Below, one piece after another: positions 36,670 to 49,700 of a stretch of 64,000 nt of DNA. Source of the DNA: Acanthaster planci (taxonomy: Eukaryota > Echinodermata > Asteroidea > Valvatida > Acanthasteridae); the NCBI RefSeq assembly GCF_001949145.1, contig NW_019091426.1, forward strand, positions 645,409-709,408, written 5' to 3'. Positions within the stretch are counted from its first letter, which is position 1; each line of letters opens with the position of its first letter. Below the pieces are notes generated by a model. It ran no database searches. It had not been told where the DNA came from and worked only from the letters and a program-made list of their open reading frames with translations. A program made the position numbers and the translations under genes.

Positions 36670-38819
36670 ACGGCCGACCTTGAACTCTTCCTCGGTCATG
36701 CAGGAGCGAGATAGCGGCATCCTGCCACTGATGCCGTCTCAGCATTAAAGACATTACCTAGACGTCTTGTATAAAGAGAGACAAAAATGGTCAACTCAGA
36801 TATATAGATCTCAAAGTATAGTTTGTTGCGTGTTTATGGTTTCTACATTGTCTCGTAGAGAGACCAAATCTGGTCAACTCAGATATACAAATGTACAAAA
36901 TTTGATGTAGATACAAGGGCGTCAATCCTATTTGAAAAGTAGGGGGACATAGCCCTGATCAGAACAAATGTGAGCGCAAAGCGCCAAGCCCTCCTGAGAT
37001 GAGCGGCGTGGGGTCCAGGGCCCGCGTGCTCAAGGGCCCCGGAAAATTAGTATAGATAGACAGTATAAATACAGTATAGATTCTCTGTGGTGTGGTCTGA
37101 GACAATTTCTGGCTTCTGTAGCCAGTTTTTAACAAATGCTTTTACAAAGTATACATTTTTCATTTAGGTTTTGGAAACACGTGTGTGTGTGGGGGGGGGT
37201 GACGTGGAAGCAATTGATATAGTACCCGCCCACTTGGAAAAGTGAGGGTAGGAGTGAACATGTCCCCCGTCCCTCACCGATTGACGCCCATGTAGTTAGC
37301 TGCGTGTTTATGCTGTCTATGTAATGCATGTACTGTACATATATGCAGTGTAATACGTGAACTTTAATTAATTCCAAAAAGTGGCGAAAACTTGGCTTGG
37401 ACACATGGAGATAAACACGTAAAATTAGCGTCTGCTATTTCTTTTCCATGAGTATTTTTCAGTTACTGAATCAGTTAAGGACGGCTCGTACTTCCTGCGA
37501 AAGCGAGAACACGAACGCAAAGGGAAATGTCTAATTAAATCTTCCACTCAGCGAAATTTCGCTGCAAATTTTTCGAGACGTATAACTTCGTTTCCCTTTC
37601 GCATTTGCAGTGCAGAAATGAACTGGATGTGAGACATCATTCTTAAAATTGTGTAGACCCTAACTGTGCGATCTGAAGTGGAAATGGATAGTTGTGTGCC
37701 TTGAGACCAAAAACACTGTCTTAGAATTTGGTTTGGAAAAATCACCATTTTTGTATGAATTATATTTTACAAGCATTTGTTTTTAGCTATAGTTTCGCTA
37801 TTCCAACCTTAGCTCCAATGCGTCTCCGTTGTTATCAGGTGGCTCGACAATGATTCTAAATAATTCTATCAATGTGTGACGATTCGATGATTAATTTTGT
37901 TGCCGAAAAAGATTGCCAAGTAGGATAATGTGTTTGAAACTGACTGAAAAATAAATTCAAGACGCAATCAGAGGGGGAGGCGGGGGCAATACCCCCGAGA
38001 GGAGCAATGTTTTGGGCTTGAAAAATAATGAAAGGTGACTTTTCTGGTCTGTTTCATCCCCCTTCCATAAAAGGCGTGTAAAAGCTCCAATATAAAGGCC
38101 GATCTCTCAGAAAGGTCATATAAGATCCTGTGAATAAATCCAAGTTCACCCCGAGAATTTGGCTCTGGATTAAAACGCACAGAGCTTCCACATCTATCGC
38201 ACGGGCGCAATCTGCACGTTGTTTTGCGCACACGTCGATGATTTCAGCGCCGAATTTGCTGGAATGTCGCATTCCAGCACCTTCGGCCTGAATGCATGCA
38301 TGAATACTGCAAGATTGGAATTCGATCTTTCAAAAGATGGTTCAAACTAATAAATACAGTCGTCAGTGCAGAAGAAAAGAATAGCTAAAAAAAAAATAAA
38401 AACAATCTCCTAGCCACTCGGACACTGAAATAACGAGATGAAAATAACACTTCCACAGAATAAAGTGAATTTTCAGGCAAACGCTATTGCCAACCGTACT
38501 AAGCTTGAACTTTCTGTAAACTTTGGCAATCGTATTCAAACTGGCAGGCCATATTTATAAACAAGAACAGTATCACTGTACTTCCACTGAATACTAGACT
38601 TAGCCAGGAACTGCGTTATATTTCTTTTCTGCTGTTCAATTTTATTATATTTCTAAAATGTTTGAGCTTTAGATTACGAACGTTCCCGAAATGTCACCAA
38701 TATAATCATTACACAAACATAACATGGTTTGAGGTTGGACAGTCGATGTTAGTTCCCCGATGTTATTGGGAGCTGGCAAACTAGTTCCAGAGGCGAAGCC
38801 GAGGGAACTAGTTTGTTCC

Positions 38820-38996
38820 AATACGGGCGATTCACAATAGCGCGCCACCAAGAGTTTGCAACACGTTGGCCAATCATAACGCACGAAGTTTGTCGACCCT
38901 TTTGCAAACGCGCATTGGGTCGACAAATTTCGCGCACTGTGATTGGCCAACGCGTTGCAAACTCTTGGTGGCGCACTATTGTGAAACGGCCGTATT
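38820..38996. mobile_element. ~177-bp self-complementary MITE, copy B
   Basis: Starts AATACGGGCGATTCACAATA and ends with near-complementary TATTGTGAAACGGCCGTATT. Internal arms share CCAAGAGTTTGCAAC / GTTGCAAACTCTTGG. A further inverted repeat (CAAACTAGTTCC / GGAACTAGTTTG, about 38778-38816) abuts its left side. Confidence 0.9.
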
Positions 38997-39839
38997 AGGA
39001 ACTTGCAATCAGTGGTGCGTGCGCGCGTAGTCACTTTAATAAGAACTGGATATTATATTCTTTAAATGTTCTAAATATTCATTTGTTCACTGATGGTTTG
39101 CCAGGCCGGGCTTGTGTGCGGAGGCGGATCCTGTAGGCAGGGGCATAGCGACCAGGGTTAGGGTGTGGTACCCCCCATGATTAATTTCAGTCGGCAAATG
39201 GAACTTCCGTCGGCGAACCAATCTAAAATTGATACATAAACGACATTCGTTGGTTGTCGGCATTTCCCCTGAAGCATGAAACATACCACGGATTAACATT
39301 TTCCAGGCGGATGCACGTAAAAAACTCAATGTATCCCCTCAGTACATTGCAAATTTTACACGACACGGGGTTGGCGAACAAATAATATTACAATTCGGCA
39401 AATTGACTTTGCCCCCCCCCCCCGAAAATGAGTCAGATAAAAGACAGCGGTCACAGTTTTAGACTGGAAATAACACGCGCGGCTCGTATGGAGGCCACTT
39501 TACTAGCAGTTTCACACTTCTCAAAATATGGAGGGCCTGGCAGAATCTTCCTCTAAGGCAAAATGACAAGTGGACAGAACAAACAAGCACACAGAGAATC
39601 AACCAAGCATAGATGAATGCAACAAGACAAAAGGAAAGGTCAAGGAAGCTGCAGGCGGGATAAAGGGGCAAAGGATAAAGGGGACTGCGTGAAAGACGTG
39701 GTTGAATAACAAAGGAATGTAAGGTGGGAGAAGATCAAAGAAAAAATACAATGGATGGAACTGGACTCGAATTAGTGGAAGGGGGGTATAGTCTGCAGAC
39801 AAAAGAGAGGGAAAGAAAAGAGTGTTAATTAGTAGTTTC

Positions 39840-40850
39840 CCTCTTGGATGTTCAGGCCATGGGGTTGTATGGTGTGGAGGCGTTTGATCAAAAGCTTCTC
39901 CCTGTTGAAGCAAACAGCATCTTTACGTAACCCAAAATGATTCTATGCCCTGTAAGATCATGTTAGACGTGGAATGGTTAGGAAGGCTGAAGTGGTGGCC
40001 TACAGGGTTATCTTGTCGTTTGTGTTGACCGTACATCTGTGGCCATACAAACGCTTCTTGAGTGTTCTTAGTCTCTCCAACATACCGCACTCCCTTCAAG
40101 AGATCAGATACATGAAATTAGAAGAGCTACAAGTGATAGTGCCTTTGGTTCTGTGGGTGGTACTGGACGACTGTCCAGAGAATGTATCTGATTCCAGGAC
40201 ATGGTTCTGGCAAACAACACATCTGTTAGAATCACACTTGAACGTGCCTTGCTGGGAGGGGGGAAGGGTATCCAAAGGGGGCACCTCTGCCCGAACAATA
40301 AGGTCCCGTAGGTTGCGGGGACGCCTGTAGGCCACAATTTGGGTGTCTGGGATGGCACTGGCCAGGGGGTCTGAAGTGTGGAGGATATGATGATTGTCGT
40401 TGATTATTTTGCGGAGGGGGGGGGGGAAGACGAGGATGGAAAGTGGTGACCAAGGGGACCCTGGGGGTTGTTTCTTCACGGGGGGTCTTCTCCTTGAGTG
40501 CAAGACTTCTACATGTAGGGATGGAGTGGGCCCTATTGATAGAGCGTTGAACCTGGTGATAGCTGTGCCCCCTTGCAATCAAATGCCTCGTCAGTTCCTG
40601 TGTATGACGGGAGAAATCTGAATCATTATAGAACATATGCGTCTCAGCCTGAGTGCTTGGCTGTAGACCTATGCAATGTCTAGGGTGACAGTTGGATGAG
40701 TGAAGATACTGATGGGTATCTGTGGGCTTGGAATACAGGTCGGTATAGGCTATTCCTTCCTCCATGTTCTCACACTTCACAGACCATCAACTAGCAGAAG
40801 CCTCACGACCCAGAGCTCTTCGACGGGAGTTCCAACATTAGTGTCTCAAC
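39840..40850 (-). mobile_element. Penelope-like retroelement remnant (C-terminal part)
   Basis: Minus-strand translation shows TDLYSKPTDTHQYLHSSNCH (near 40730) and then HPRHC, the hallmark passage at the end of the Penelope-like RT region. It is followed by SRHTQELTRHLIARGHS, a cysteine pair (CDSNRCVVC), then NFMYLIS and, after frame changes, RYVGET and KRLYGHR, resembling a GIY-YIG endonuclease domain, and HFSLPNHS. Frameshifts near 40090-40100 and a stop mean it is dead. The RT palm is not present nearby. Confidence 0.8.
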
Positions 40851-42336
40851 TGGGGAACCAAAATGGTGGATTATGTGCGAGTGCACATGGACAATAACCG
40901 CGCAATAGCTGCATGCGGTATTGCATATCTTATCGATGTCGGTTCCAAAGTCTGAAGTTCGCGCCGCTGTGACTGTGTGACCCCGCGCATCAATCGAATC
41001 AGAAAATATGGGCCAGCAAAAACAAACAGCAATGTTGCGAAAAAAAAGAAAGTGTTTTCAAAGTGAAATCTTAAAGAGACTGCACAACCTATAATCGAGC
41101 AGTAGTTTGGTGATCACCATCGTACCATTTTATTCCTGAAATTACAGTAGCTATAAAATGTCAGCTCTGGATAAAAGATAGCATCTGAGTAGATACGACA
41201 ACGGCATCTCCTTTTTTCTTGTTTCATCATCGTCATGATTAATCTGACTCGAGACATTAATCCATCCATCGGTTTCACTGGTTCTCAAATTCTGAAAAGC
41301 TCTGCTTGGATTCAAACAGGAACCTTAAAAAAAATCACAGCTCCATGCGTAAACTGTAAAATGTGTGCATAATTGACGATATAAAAATTAAATCTTTCAG
41401 CAATAATTACACATACTTGATTTCAATTCAAACTCATGTATCTATTTGGCATCATCATTTTGGCAATATCTCAAATAAAAATACACAAATCCGTTTAATC
41501 TCTCATTTTTTAACACGATAATATTTGATCGATCGATGCGTGAATTACGTTTTCTTCAAAAGAATTACTGAAATGATCAATAACTAGGATATATTTCTTG
41601 CAAGTTACACATACACTATACATTTGGCTATAAAGGTACCAAAATTCATCTGAAAATTAAGATTTAAAACAAAAAAAACAATCTTTCTCATTTTACTTTA
41701 AAAAGACACTTGATTTCTGCTAAAAATATTAACATTCTGGCATACATTTCTGGCGATTCCTTTAAAAGTTCAAACATTTACATATCAAATTTATATAATT
41801 TTCAAAATTCCTTAAAAAGATATCAATTTCATGTGAATTCTTTCAAACAATATGGACACGATTGCACCGATGGACAATGAGTTGCTGAAATCATTAAAAA
41901 AAATCAAATCATTATGTATTAGAGAAATTTCAAGAAAGTTGAAATCCAATTAAACAATAGCTAATGCAATTAAACTTCAAAAACCTACAATAAGTACATG
42001 TATAGTACTGTGAAATTTACCATCTTGAATCACAAACAATTACAGTCACAGATGAAAGTCAAGAGATCAAACCCCTGAATAAACTGAGAATAATTTCTCA
42101 CTGTTTACACAAAAACAACTGCAGTTAGAGAAATAAATCTTGAAACCAATATCCCTGCCGTAAATTATTTTAGGTCTCTCAATTATATTTCGAATGCTCT
42201 GAAAATCTCTTTGAAGCATACAAGAAGAGCATAAAAGAACTGAATGTATAATAAAGATATGCGTCGGCTTGTTCGACAACGTGAAATATAGATTTATAGG
42301 AAAGATTGCGGTAACACCATGTGTTTATCTCTTCTT

Positions 42337-42420
42337 TGAGTATGTGTGGTTCTGAGAAGAACCGGAGAATAACTCGACGTTTCGAACAGTGTACTCTGTC
42401 CGTCTTCAGGAGACTGCAGA
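42337..42420 (-). mobile_element. Probable Penelope-like/retroelement terminal fragment
   Basis: On the minus strand the phrase CTGTTCGAAACGTCGAGTTA followed by TTCTCCGGTTCTTCTCAGAA is typical of untranslated ends of Penelope-like elements in animals. It has the same orientation as the 39.8-40.9 kb remnant but lies 1.5 kb away; whether they were one insertion is unknown. Confidence 0.45.
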
Positions 42421-43760
42421 ATTCTTACTGGGAGTGGAGCTTATATGGTGTAGAGAGGGATCCGTGAAATATAAAAACTACCACGTAGATGATTGTCTTT
42501 CAGCCTTACATGGGCAAATTTCTAAAGGATCATATCAAAATGGAGAATGTTTGAAGCCCTCAAAACTGTAATACCATTTTACATAATGAGCCAGTTCGGT
42601 ATCTCAACAGTGCATGCCCAGTAGGAGGCTTTTTGGGAACAGCTATGCATGCCCTTGCACGTGTGCGCGTCTGTCCTATCAGCGCAGCCATACACTGACT
42701 CACGCACATGCTTTGTTCCCGAAATACCTGGAAACCTCCTCTTCCCATCGGGAACAGCTCACAAACACATGGGACGAACTGACCCTAGCAACAAGTTGTC
42801 CATCTACGGCCAGTGACATACATCAAGGCCACCTCTGAATGACAGCTTTTGAGGCTATGGCAACACTTTTTCTCCCACTGATACACCATAGTGAGTAGCC
42901 ACAGCCAGACAGTTTTGCAACATGGTTTTAGTCTTAATTCTCCAGACCCTTTGGTGTCTTGCAAGTAATCGTTTGTCACGTATAAAGTGAGCTGACATGG
43001 GCCAAGACAGACAACAAACATTGAGCCCAATGTCAAACTGTCTCAAAAGCATGAAGTGGTCATCACGGTTAGCCTGACAAACTTTACACAGAACAGTAGA
43101 CACCGATTTGTTGCAAAGTTGTTGGGACAAACGCTCATTATTACAGCGATTTTGTGGGGAGCGAAAATTGTGGAGGGGGGGGGGAAGAAATCTCCTGACA
43201 ACTCAGTCCTAATTTGCTTAACAGAAGAACTGGTCCCCTAAAAGCAGTGAAGACCCGCCCAATAAAACTCTTGCTACAATTCTTGATTAATTTCGATTCT
43301 CCTCAACAGCAATGATGATCTTGGACTTCTATTTCTGGTACAAAAATTGTACAAACAATCTATTTTTTCAAATGTCCTCATCTAATTTACTTCACAATTG
43401 AAACATGAGATATCGAAGATTGTAAAGCAGAACATGACATAATTTGATAAGACAATTGTGCAGACCACTTGAAGCCGCTACACAGATTTACATTTTAAGG
43501 CTGACTGAGAACTTTTACTTGGCTAAATTGATTGCAAAATTTATTCAACTCATTAAACAGTGCAATGCCACTGTATTACACTCCAGATGCAAAATATGAA
43601 TTACAAAATGTAAATTGAATTCTGCCCTGATCGTATCACTAAGAATGAGGTACATGAGGATGAAATTACATTCTGCTTTTGAGGTTCCAATCAAACAAAT
43701 CCTGGAAGCCTTTTGTGATGAAACACCCACCGGAGGCACTTACCGACTGTCGCTCCCAAA

Positions 43761-46700
43761 TCACACTCCCCGGGAGTCGGCAAGCCCTTTTTGGTAGGCA
43801 GACACCCGCTGTGTGAGTCCGTTTTCCACGGGGCGCCCGGTGACTACCGTGACCACCTCCCTGTCACCTGCCATTGTCGCCCGGCCGTCAAGCCCCTCAA
43901 CTTTCTTGGTCCTCGCTGGGGTGGGGAGCAGTACCTTCTCCAGATTGGCGAAGGGGTACTCGATGGCCAGTGCTACCAGGATGGCAACAAAGTAAGACAC
44001 CGAGACCAGGCCGGCGAAGTAGAATGCCTGCCAAAATGTGTAGACATGCAGTGCAATCACAGAACTTTCGATGAATGGCGTGGGTTTCAAGTCACTTCAA
44101 TTCAATTTTCTTTCTGCAGAGAGCCCCATAGGTATGACTCAGTCCAAAGACTGGGGAACTTTCAGTACTGCGAATGAGTCCCAGTACTCCAGGCAGTAAA
44201 AAAATGTAAAACAAGAAAACGATTGGTGCTTGAAACAACTTGAGAGGGAAAAGTGAGGAAAAAGTACGGCATTTTTTTCCAAAGGCAAAGTTAATTTCCC
44301 ATAAAACAGAATCTGGCTAAAGACAATCAAAAATATTAAACTTAGGATTTTTTTTTTTTTGGGGGGGGGGACTCTCGGCAGATAACCTATGCTTGGCACT
44401 CACCATCAGGTAGACAGAGAAATGGAAAGGAGAGGCAAAGTTGCCGTAGAAAACCTCTATGACGATCGGATGGAACATGTAAGCTGAGAACGTCACCCGG
44501 GCCAGTGGCACCCACACACTCCAGGACAGGAAACTGTTGATCCACCCTGTGACAGAGGCAGTGATAAAATTCCATCATGAAATGGGCAATACACACTCTT
44601 TTTCTATCAGCTTTAAGGGCCCTACAAAGTATCTTCAATATTACTAACAATAAATGAAATTTCTAAGCAGCACGTGTCCACTGAAAAGGTGCTCAACGCA
44701 AAACATAGTTGTAACAGAAGCAATGGAAATTCCCAGAATGCAACTTGAGTCCAATGTACTTTTCTCAGTTCTGGCCCTCTGAAAATGTTCCAATGCCTGC
44801 CCTATATTAATGAAAGTAGTCACATTTATGAACAGTATTATTCACAGGTATGGACATCTGTTGTAAATGTACTCCAGCGTAGCTTTCACGTTGTGGGCCC
44901 TTAAACATGTACCCAGACTCTTACCTCCGTATCCATACTTGCATGCAAACACCAGCCATGCCAGGGCCAGGGCCCAGACAAAGCGGCTAATGGAACCATA
45001 GACAATGTTTGCTGCCTTGGTCATTGGTGTGTGGAAACTTGGATACAGGCCATACAACACGCTCAGTGCCATGCCGGCGGCTACCAACCAGCCCAACACA
45101 GCTAGCACCTGAAAGCGAACAACACATGGAATTGTCGGCTTTTTCTTCTCTCTGAAAGCAACTCGTTCAAATTAACCTAACAAGAGCTGGGGGATTAATT
45201 TTGGATTTTTGCCAAAACCACAAGCGTACTCGGGTGGGACTGGGACCCATGACCTCCGGCTTACTAGTGCAGACGTCTTAACCACTTGACCACCAAGTTT
45301 GCCGGTGTCGACTGGCTGGCTCAAATCAGATGTAGCAGCGGGTACCGCAAACAGCTACGTCAAGGATGGCTTTGCGCCGGGGAGATGTAAATCAATTTTG
45401 GATTTTTGCCCTGCCTGACGTGTATTTTAACACTGTATGCTCAGTGTATGCCGCCGAAGGCTTGTGAAAAGTGCAAATCTATCCTTGAGCGAGCTGGGGA
45501 AATGTACCTTCTCTCCAATATCATCATTTTTATCATGTTAAGTTTTACCTCTGATGTCTTGTTAAGCTAATTTTGAAACCAAGTTTTGTTCTAAATTGGA
45601 CTCGCTGCATTTCATGTTTCACGACAGGTTTTTCTCATCAGTACGTGCTCAATGCACATGGGTGCAAACACGTTAGCTTCCTCAGGGCAAACTAGGTCAG
45701 CCTAGTTCCAAGACCTCCACCTTGGGAACCAGTTTGACAAGGTCAAACATTTCAGAGAGCTAATACAGACTATTCATCTTCAACCATGCAGCCTACGTCT
45801 CACAAATGGCCAATATCAGTCCCTTGTACTTTTAAATTCCAACAAATTAAGAGCAGACATTCATGATTCGAGAACTTACCGGCGACATCTTGACTCTGCG
45901 TTTGCCAATCCTGTGCATGATATAGCCCAGCCCAATCCCCACCAGATATGGAGCGATGCGGCAGTAGGGCTTGCCGTACACCAAGCTTGAAAAATTAGCA
46001 TCAGGTGGTCCCCTTGTTGCGGAAAGAAGCAAACAATGCAAATATAAGCCACATCATTGCATGCGTTTGGCTACTGATGGGGATTGGTTAAAGCCTTTGA
46101 TTGCAACTATTGTCTTTAATTTCCAAATATGTAAATTGACGTACCAAATTGAGTCAAAAGGAACTAATCACTTTGAGTTTGCCTTTTGAGGAATCTAGCA
46201 TAAAATAAACAGGAACCAGCAACTCGCAATGAGAAGTTTAGTATGTTCTTTCTAATAAAAATGGACAGAATTACAGAAGAAACGGTTTAATGTCTCGTTT
46301 ACTTGGCCTGGCCACGTGAACTCTCCACCATGTGAAAAGCAGATGGCAGACTCATGTGATTCATTCCTTAAGGAGGCAAGAAAGCCACTGTTTTGCTACA
46401 TCGAGTTTCAGTTGCACAATTGCTCACTGGAAAGTGACTTCCTGTTTGTCTAGAACAAGACACTTACGATTCCAACCCTGCTAAAGAAACCTGCAGATCA
46501 TAGAGGCCAATGATGAGCCCAGTTGATATGAAGGAAGCCAGCAGCGTTGCAATAAGTGCCAACCAACCAAATAATGGAAAACTGTTTACACAAACAAACG
46601 ATCCATGATAACAACCGAAATTTTGTTGGAGATCGTATGGTCAAAACAAAATGCAAGGCTTTATCTTCTATAGTACAGTTTTAAGAGAGTAAAAATCATG

Positions 46701-49700
46701 AGCTGAGAAATTGGGAAATTGGACATTTAGTCACCATTCTAAAAATGAACAATACTGGCTGTGGAGGATTTTGGTTAATCATTGACTAGCATGTGCTGCA
46801 TAAGAGTACGATAAATTTTATCAAGCTTCAAAGGGCTTTGGCACAGAATTGAGCAGGGACCCTTTACAAACTGGTTTGTGTGTGGTCTCAGGCAGGGGCG
46901 GGGCTACACATTTCTGAGAGGCGGGGAACAACTAATCACATCAGAAACACGCAGTGAGACTTACTAGAACAGCGGGGCCATGAGCAGAGGGCTGATGGCG
47001 AAAAACTGCATGTCATTAGCCAAGTACCACGTCCAGGCAATGCACTGGAAATCAAACAAAGTACACCTCAGACACAGCAATCACCAAGCACGCAATGCGT
47101 ACTGCTACACACAATCCTGAAGAGGTTTTATCGATGATGTTAAAAAAAAGAAGTCCCTGTCCGGACTTATAATATGAGTCTGCTTTGACTTTTAGGGTAA
47201 AATGAATGGTAAGTGAAAACGAAGGCATGAAAAGATTTTATTCTGTACACCACAGAGCTGTTTAGGATGTTGTAATGCAGTTACAGCCGTTTAAGCAGAA
47301 TTTTGGCAATTGCTTAAAGAACATGTAACTCAACCATAAAAATAGCCAGTTTTTAGTAAAAACAAGATAAGAATCTGTCCCCCATCCCATCTCCACCAAA
47401 TCTTTTGCTGTCCCACACCCAATCTTTTTGGACCTTGGCAAGCATGTTAAGACATTCATCAGGAGTACCCCTGCAAAGCTGTAATGCAATGCAGCTCAGG
47501 CATTTGTTGCAGCAGACGTTTATAATTCATTCATAAATACCTCAGACAGTCTCCCTATTCAACAACGAGCAACTTGACTGTGTATTAACATTTGATAATG
47601 CCCGCTGAGAAGTAATAATGCCTGCCACATAAATCACATGCTGGCGCCTGGATCTGAGACAGTTTTATCGATTCTGACTGGTCAAGAATCTGTATGCACG
47701 CGGCTCGCTATGCCTGTGCCAAGTCCATATAAGGAGATTCTGTTGGACAACTTGCAAAAGGAAAATACCATAAAGAGAAGGGGGAGTTCAGGAAAATGAA
47801 AGTAAAATTCTAGCACAAAATTGTGGGAAATCCATCATATATTGACTTCTCTGACGCTCTGAATAAAACAGGTATTTATGAATGGAAATAAATATGTGCT
47901 TAGCTGGTATTAAATGTTACCTTGCTCAGGAGAAGGAACACTGATAGTTCGGGCTCAGGCATTAGTCGCGTCCATTCTCCTGAGCTGGCCTTAAATGCAC
48001 TTTTAAGACCAGCCGAGCACATATTTATTCCTTTATTTATAGCAATGTGAGGGAATACTGCTCATTAAGTTGTGTCATCAATGGAAGGCCAAATCAAGTC
48101 TTAAACTTTACATCTTCCTAAGATTGTCCTCGATTCATCTGTCTATTTTGGGGGCCTCAGAAACACCTGAATGAACGAAAAAAGACTGAAAAAGCCAAAA
48201 CAATTCCTTAAAAAAACTACACAACTGCTCATATGTACCGAAGTACTGAAATCTAGCAATCTTTAAATCAGAACAGGCTATGTGAGACACTCACCTCTTC
48301 ACCAAATGCTTTCGGCCAGAAGTTGCTGATGTAAAGCAACGAGCTCCACCAGTACTGGGGACAGAACTCTCTGAAGGCAGAACTCTGCCACGCAGGTCCG
48401 TAGCCGAAGTATTGAGGGATGTACATCCAGATCAGAATGGTGAAGGCAAACAGGGGTGTCAACCTTGCAAACGCAGGAGGAGGGGGGGAGGCAAAGGAGG
48501 AGGAAAAAATCTGTCATTTTCAAGGAACCTTTATCAGAATTCAAGATTCTGTGATTCAGTTCGACAGACATACAGAATGATGGGAAAGTGAAAATGATCT
48601 GACCTGATTTTGTGGGGGCAGCAACCTCGGTACCAAATTGATAAGATGGCAAACTCTCCCATCAAGGAGAAACCTTCCTTGGAAGTTATCCTTCCGGAAA
48701 ACTATGACAACCCTTAAAAAAGGAGAAACTAAACCAATCTGCTATTCCCTTGTGAATGCTGCCATTGATATCTTACCTCCAATAGCGGTGGAAGTAAAAC
48801 AAAGCCCATGTCTTGATGGTCCTCAACTCACGGAAGCGAGCGAAAGTAAGATAGGCCACCAGAAACCCACTGCAAACAAGGACAAGAGGAATGAATATAC
48901 CTTATTCTCAACGAAGCCATGTTTTTTATCATGTTCCCTTGATCCATCTCATTCAAAGTAATCTGCCAAATAGGGTGGTGTCAGACTATTTAGGGTTCCA
49001 TTCCTCAATTTCAATTTATTTCACATGTTGCTTAAAACAGCTTGACACAATAAATCACAAATTTTATATCGTTCGTCGTGGTAAATAACATTGATCTTCA
49101 GAGAATTTTTATTTCACTGCTTCCACTTTTATTCTAAAGTTCTCAAAATGAAAACGTCAACTTCAATATGGCCGACTTCTGAATAACGTCAACTGCACTT
49201 TCTTTCTTTCTCTGTTGTTCTTTGCAGATATAAGCTTTCTGACACATTAACAGAAATTGGAAGCTCATAGGCAAAAGAAAAAAGGACCAAACACAAATAG
49301 TTTGTTCCCCCCTACCTCAAGTAATGACTTAGTCCACTATTCAAACATACAGCAATGAAGCCCACTGAAGATCAACTCAGGTTATCAATATGTGCACAAA
49401 GGATCGGACCTATCAGCAGGGATTTACACCCAATCACGTGCATGGGACATGTCAGAGCTTACAATGACATCAAGTGCTTTTATCCCAAGGGACCTTGCCT
49501 CACTAACTTAGGTGCATCAGATTGGCTGAGCCCCCTCCTAGTGTTTGTTTGATTTCTTTGCTACCTGATACGGGCAAGCCAGCCCGGCAGCAGGGTGGGA
49601 GAGCGTTGTTAGGTCATTTTGTTCAGGGTGATTTCAAACAGTGAAGTCTCACCTCAGGAAAAAGAAAGAGTCGACGGAAAAGAATGCGTTGGCCACAGCT

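Larger units (their letters stand above)
36670..43760. other. Convergent intergenic region between MARVEL and NRF-like genes
   Basis: About 7 kb without a recognisable host exon. It holds MITE copy B (38820-38996), a Penelope-like remnant (39840-40850), a probable retroelement scrap (42337-42420) and AT-rich DNA (41100-42300). The 3' flank of the MARVEL gene has partly repeated phrases such as TGGTCAACTCAGATATA (about 36789 and 36872). Confidence 0.6.

Noticed and set aside
39599-39913. 104-codon minus-strand ORF
   Set aside because: It overlaps the 3' end of the Penelope-like remnant and is low-complexity (Phe/Pro/Leu-rich).
45232-45296. Functional tRNA gene
   Set aside because: Decayed B box, no paired acceptor stem, and flanking target duplications point to a SINE.
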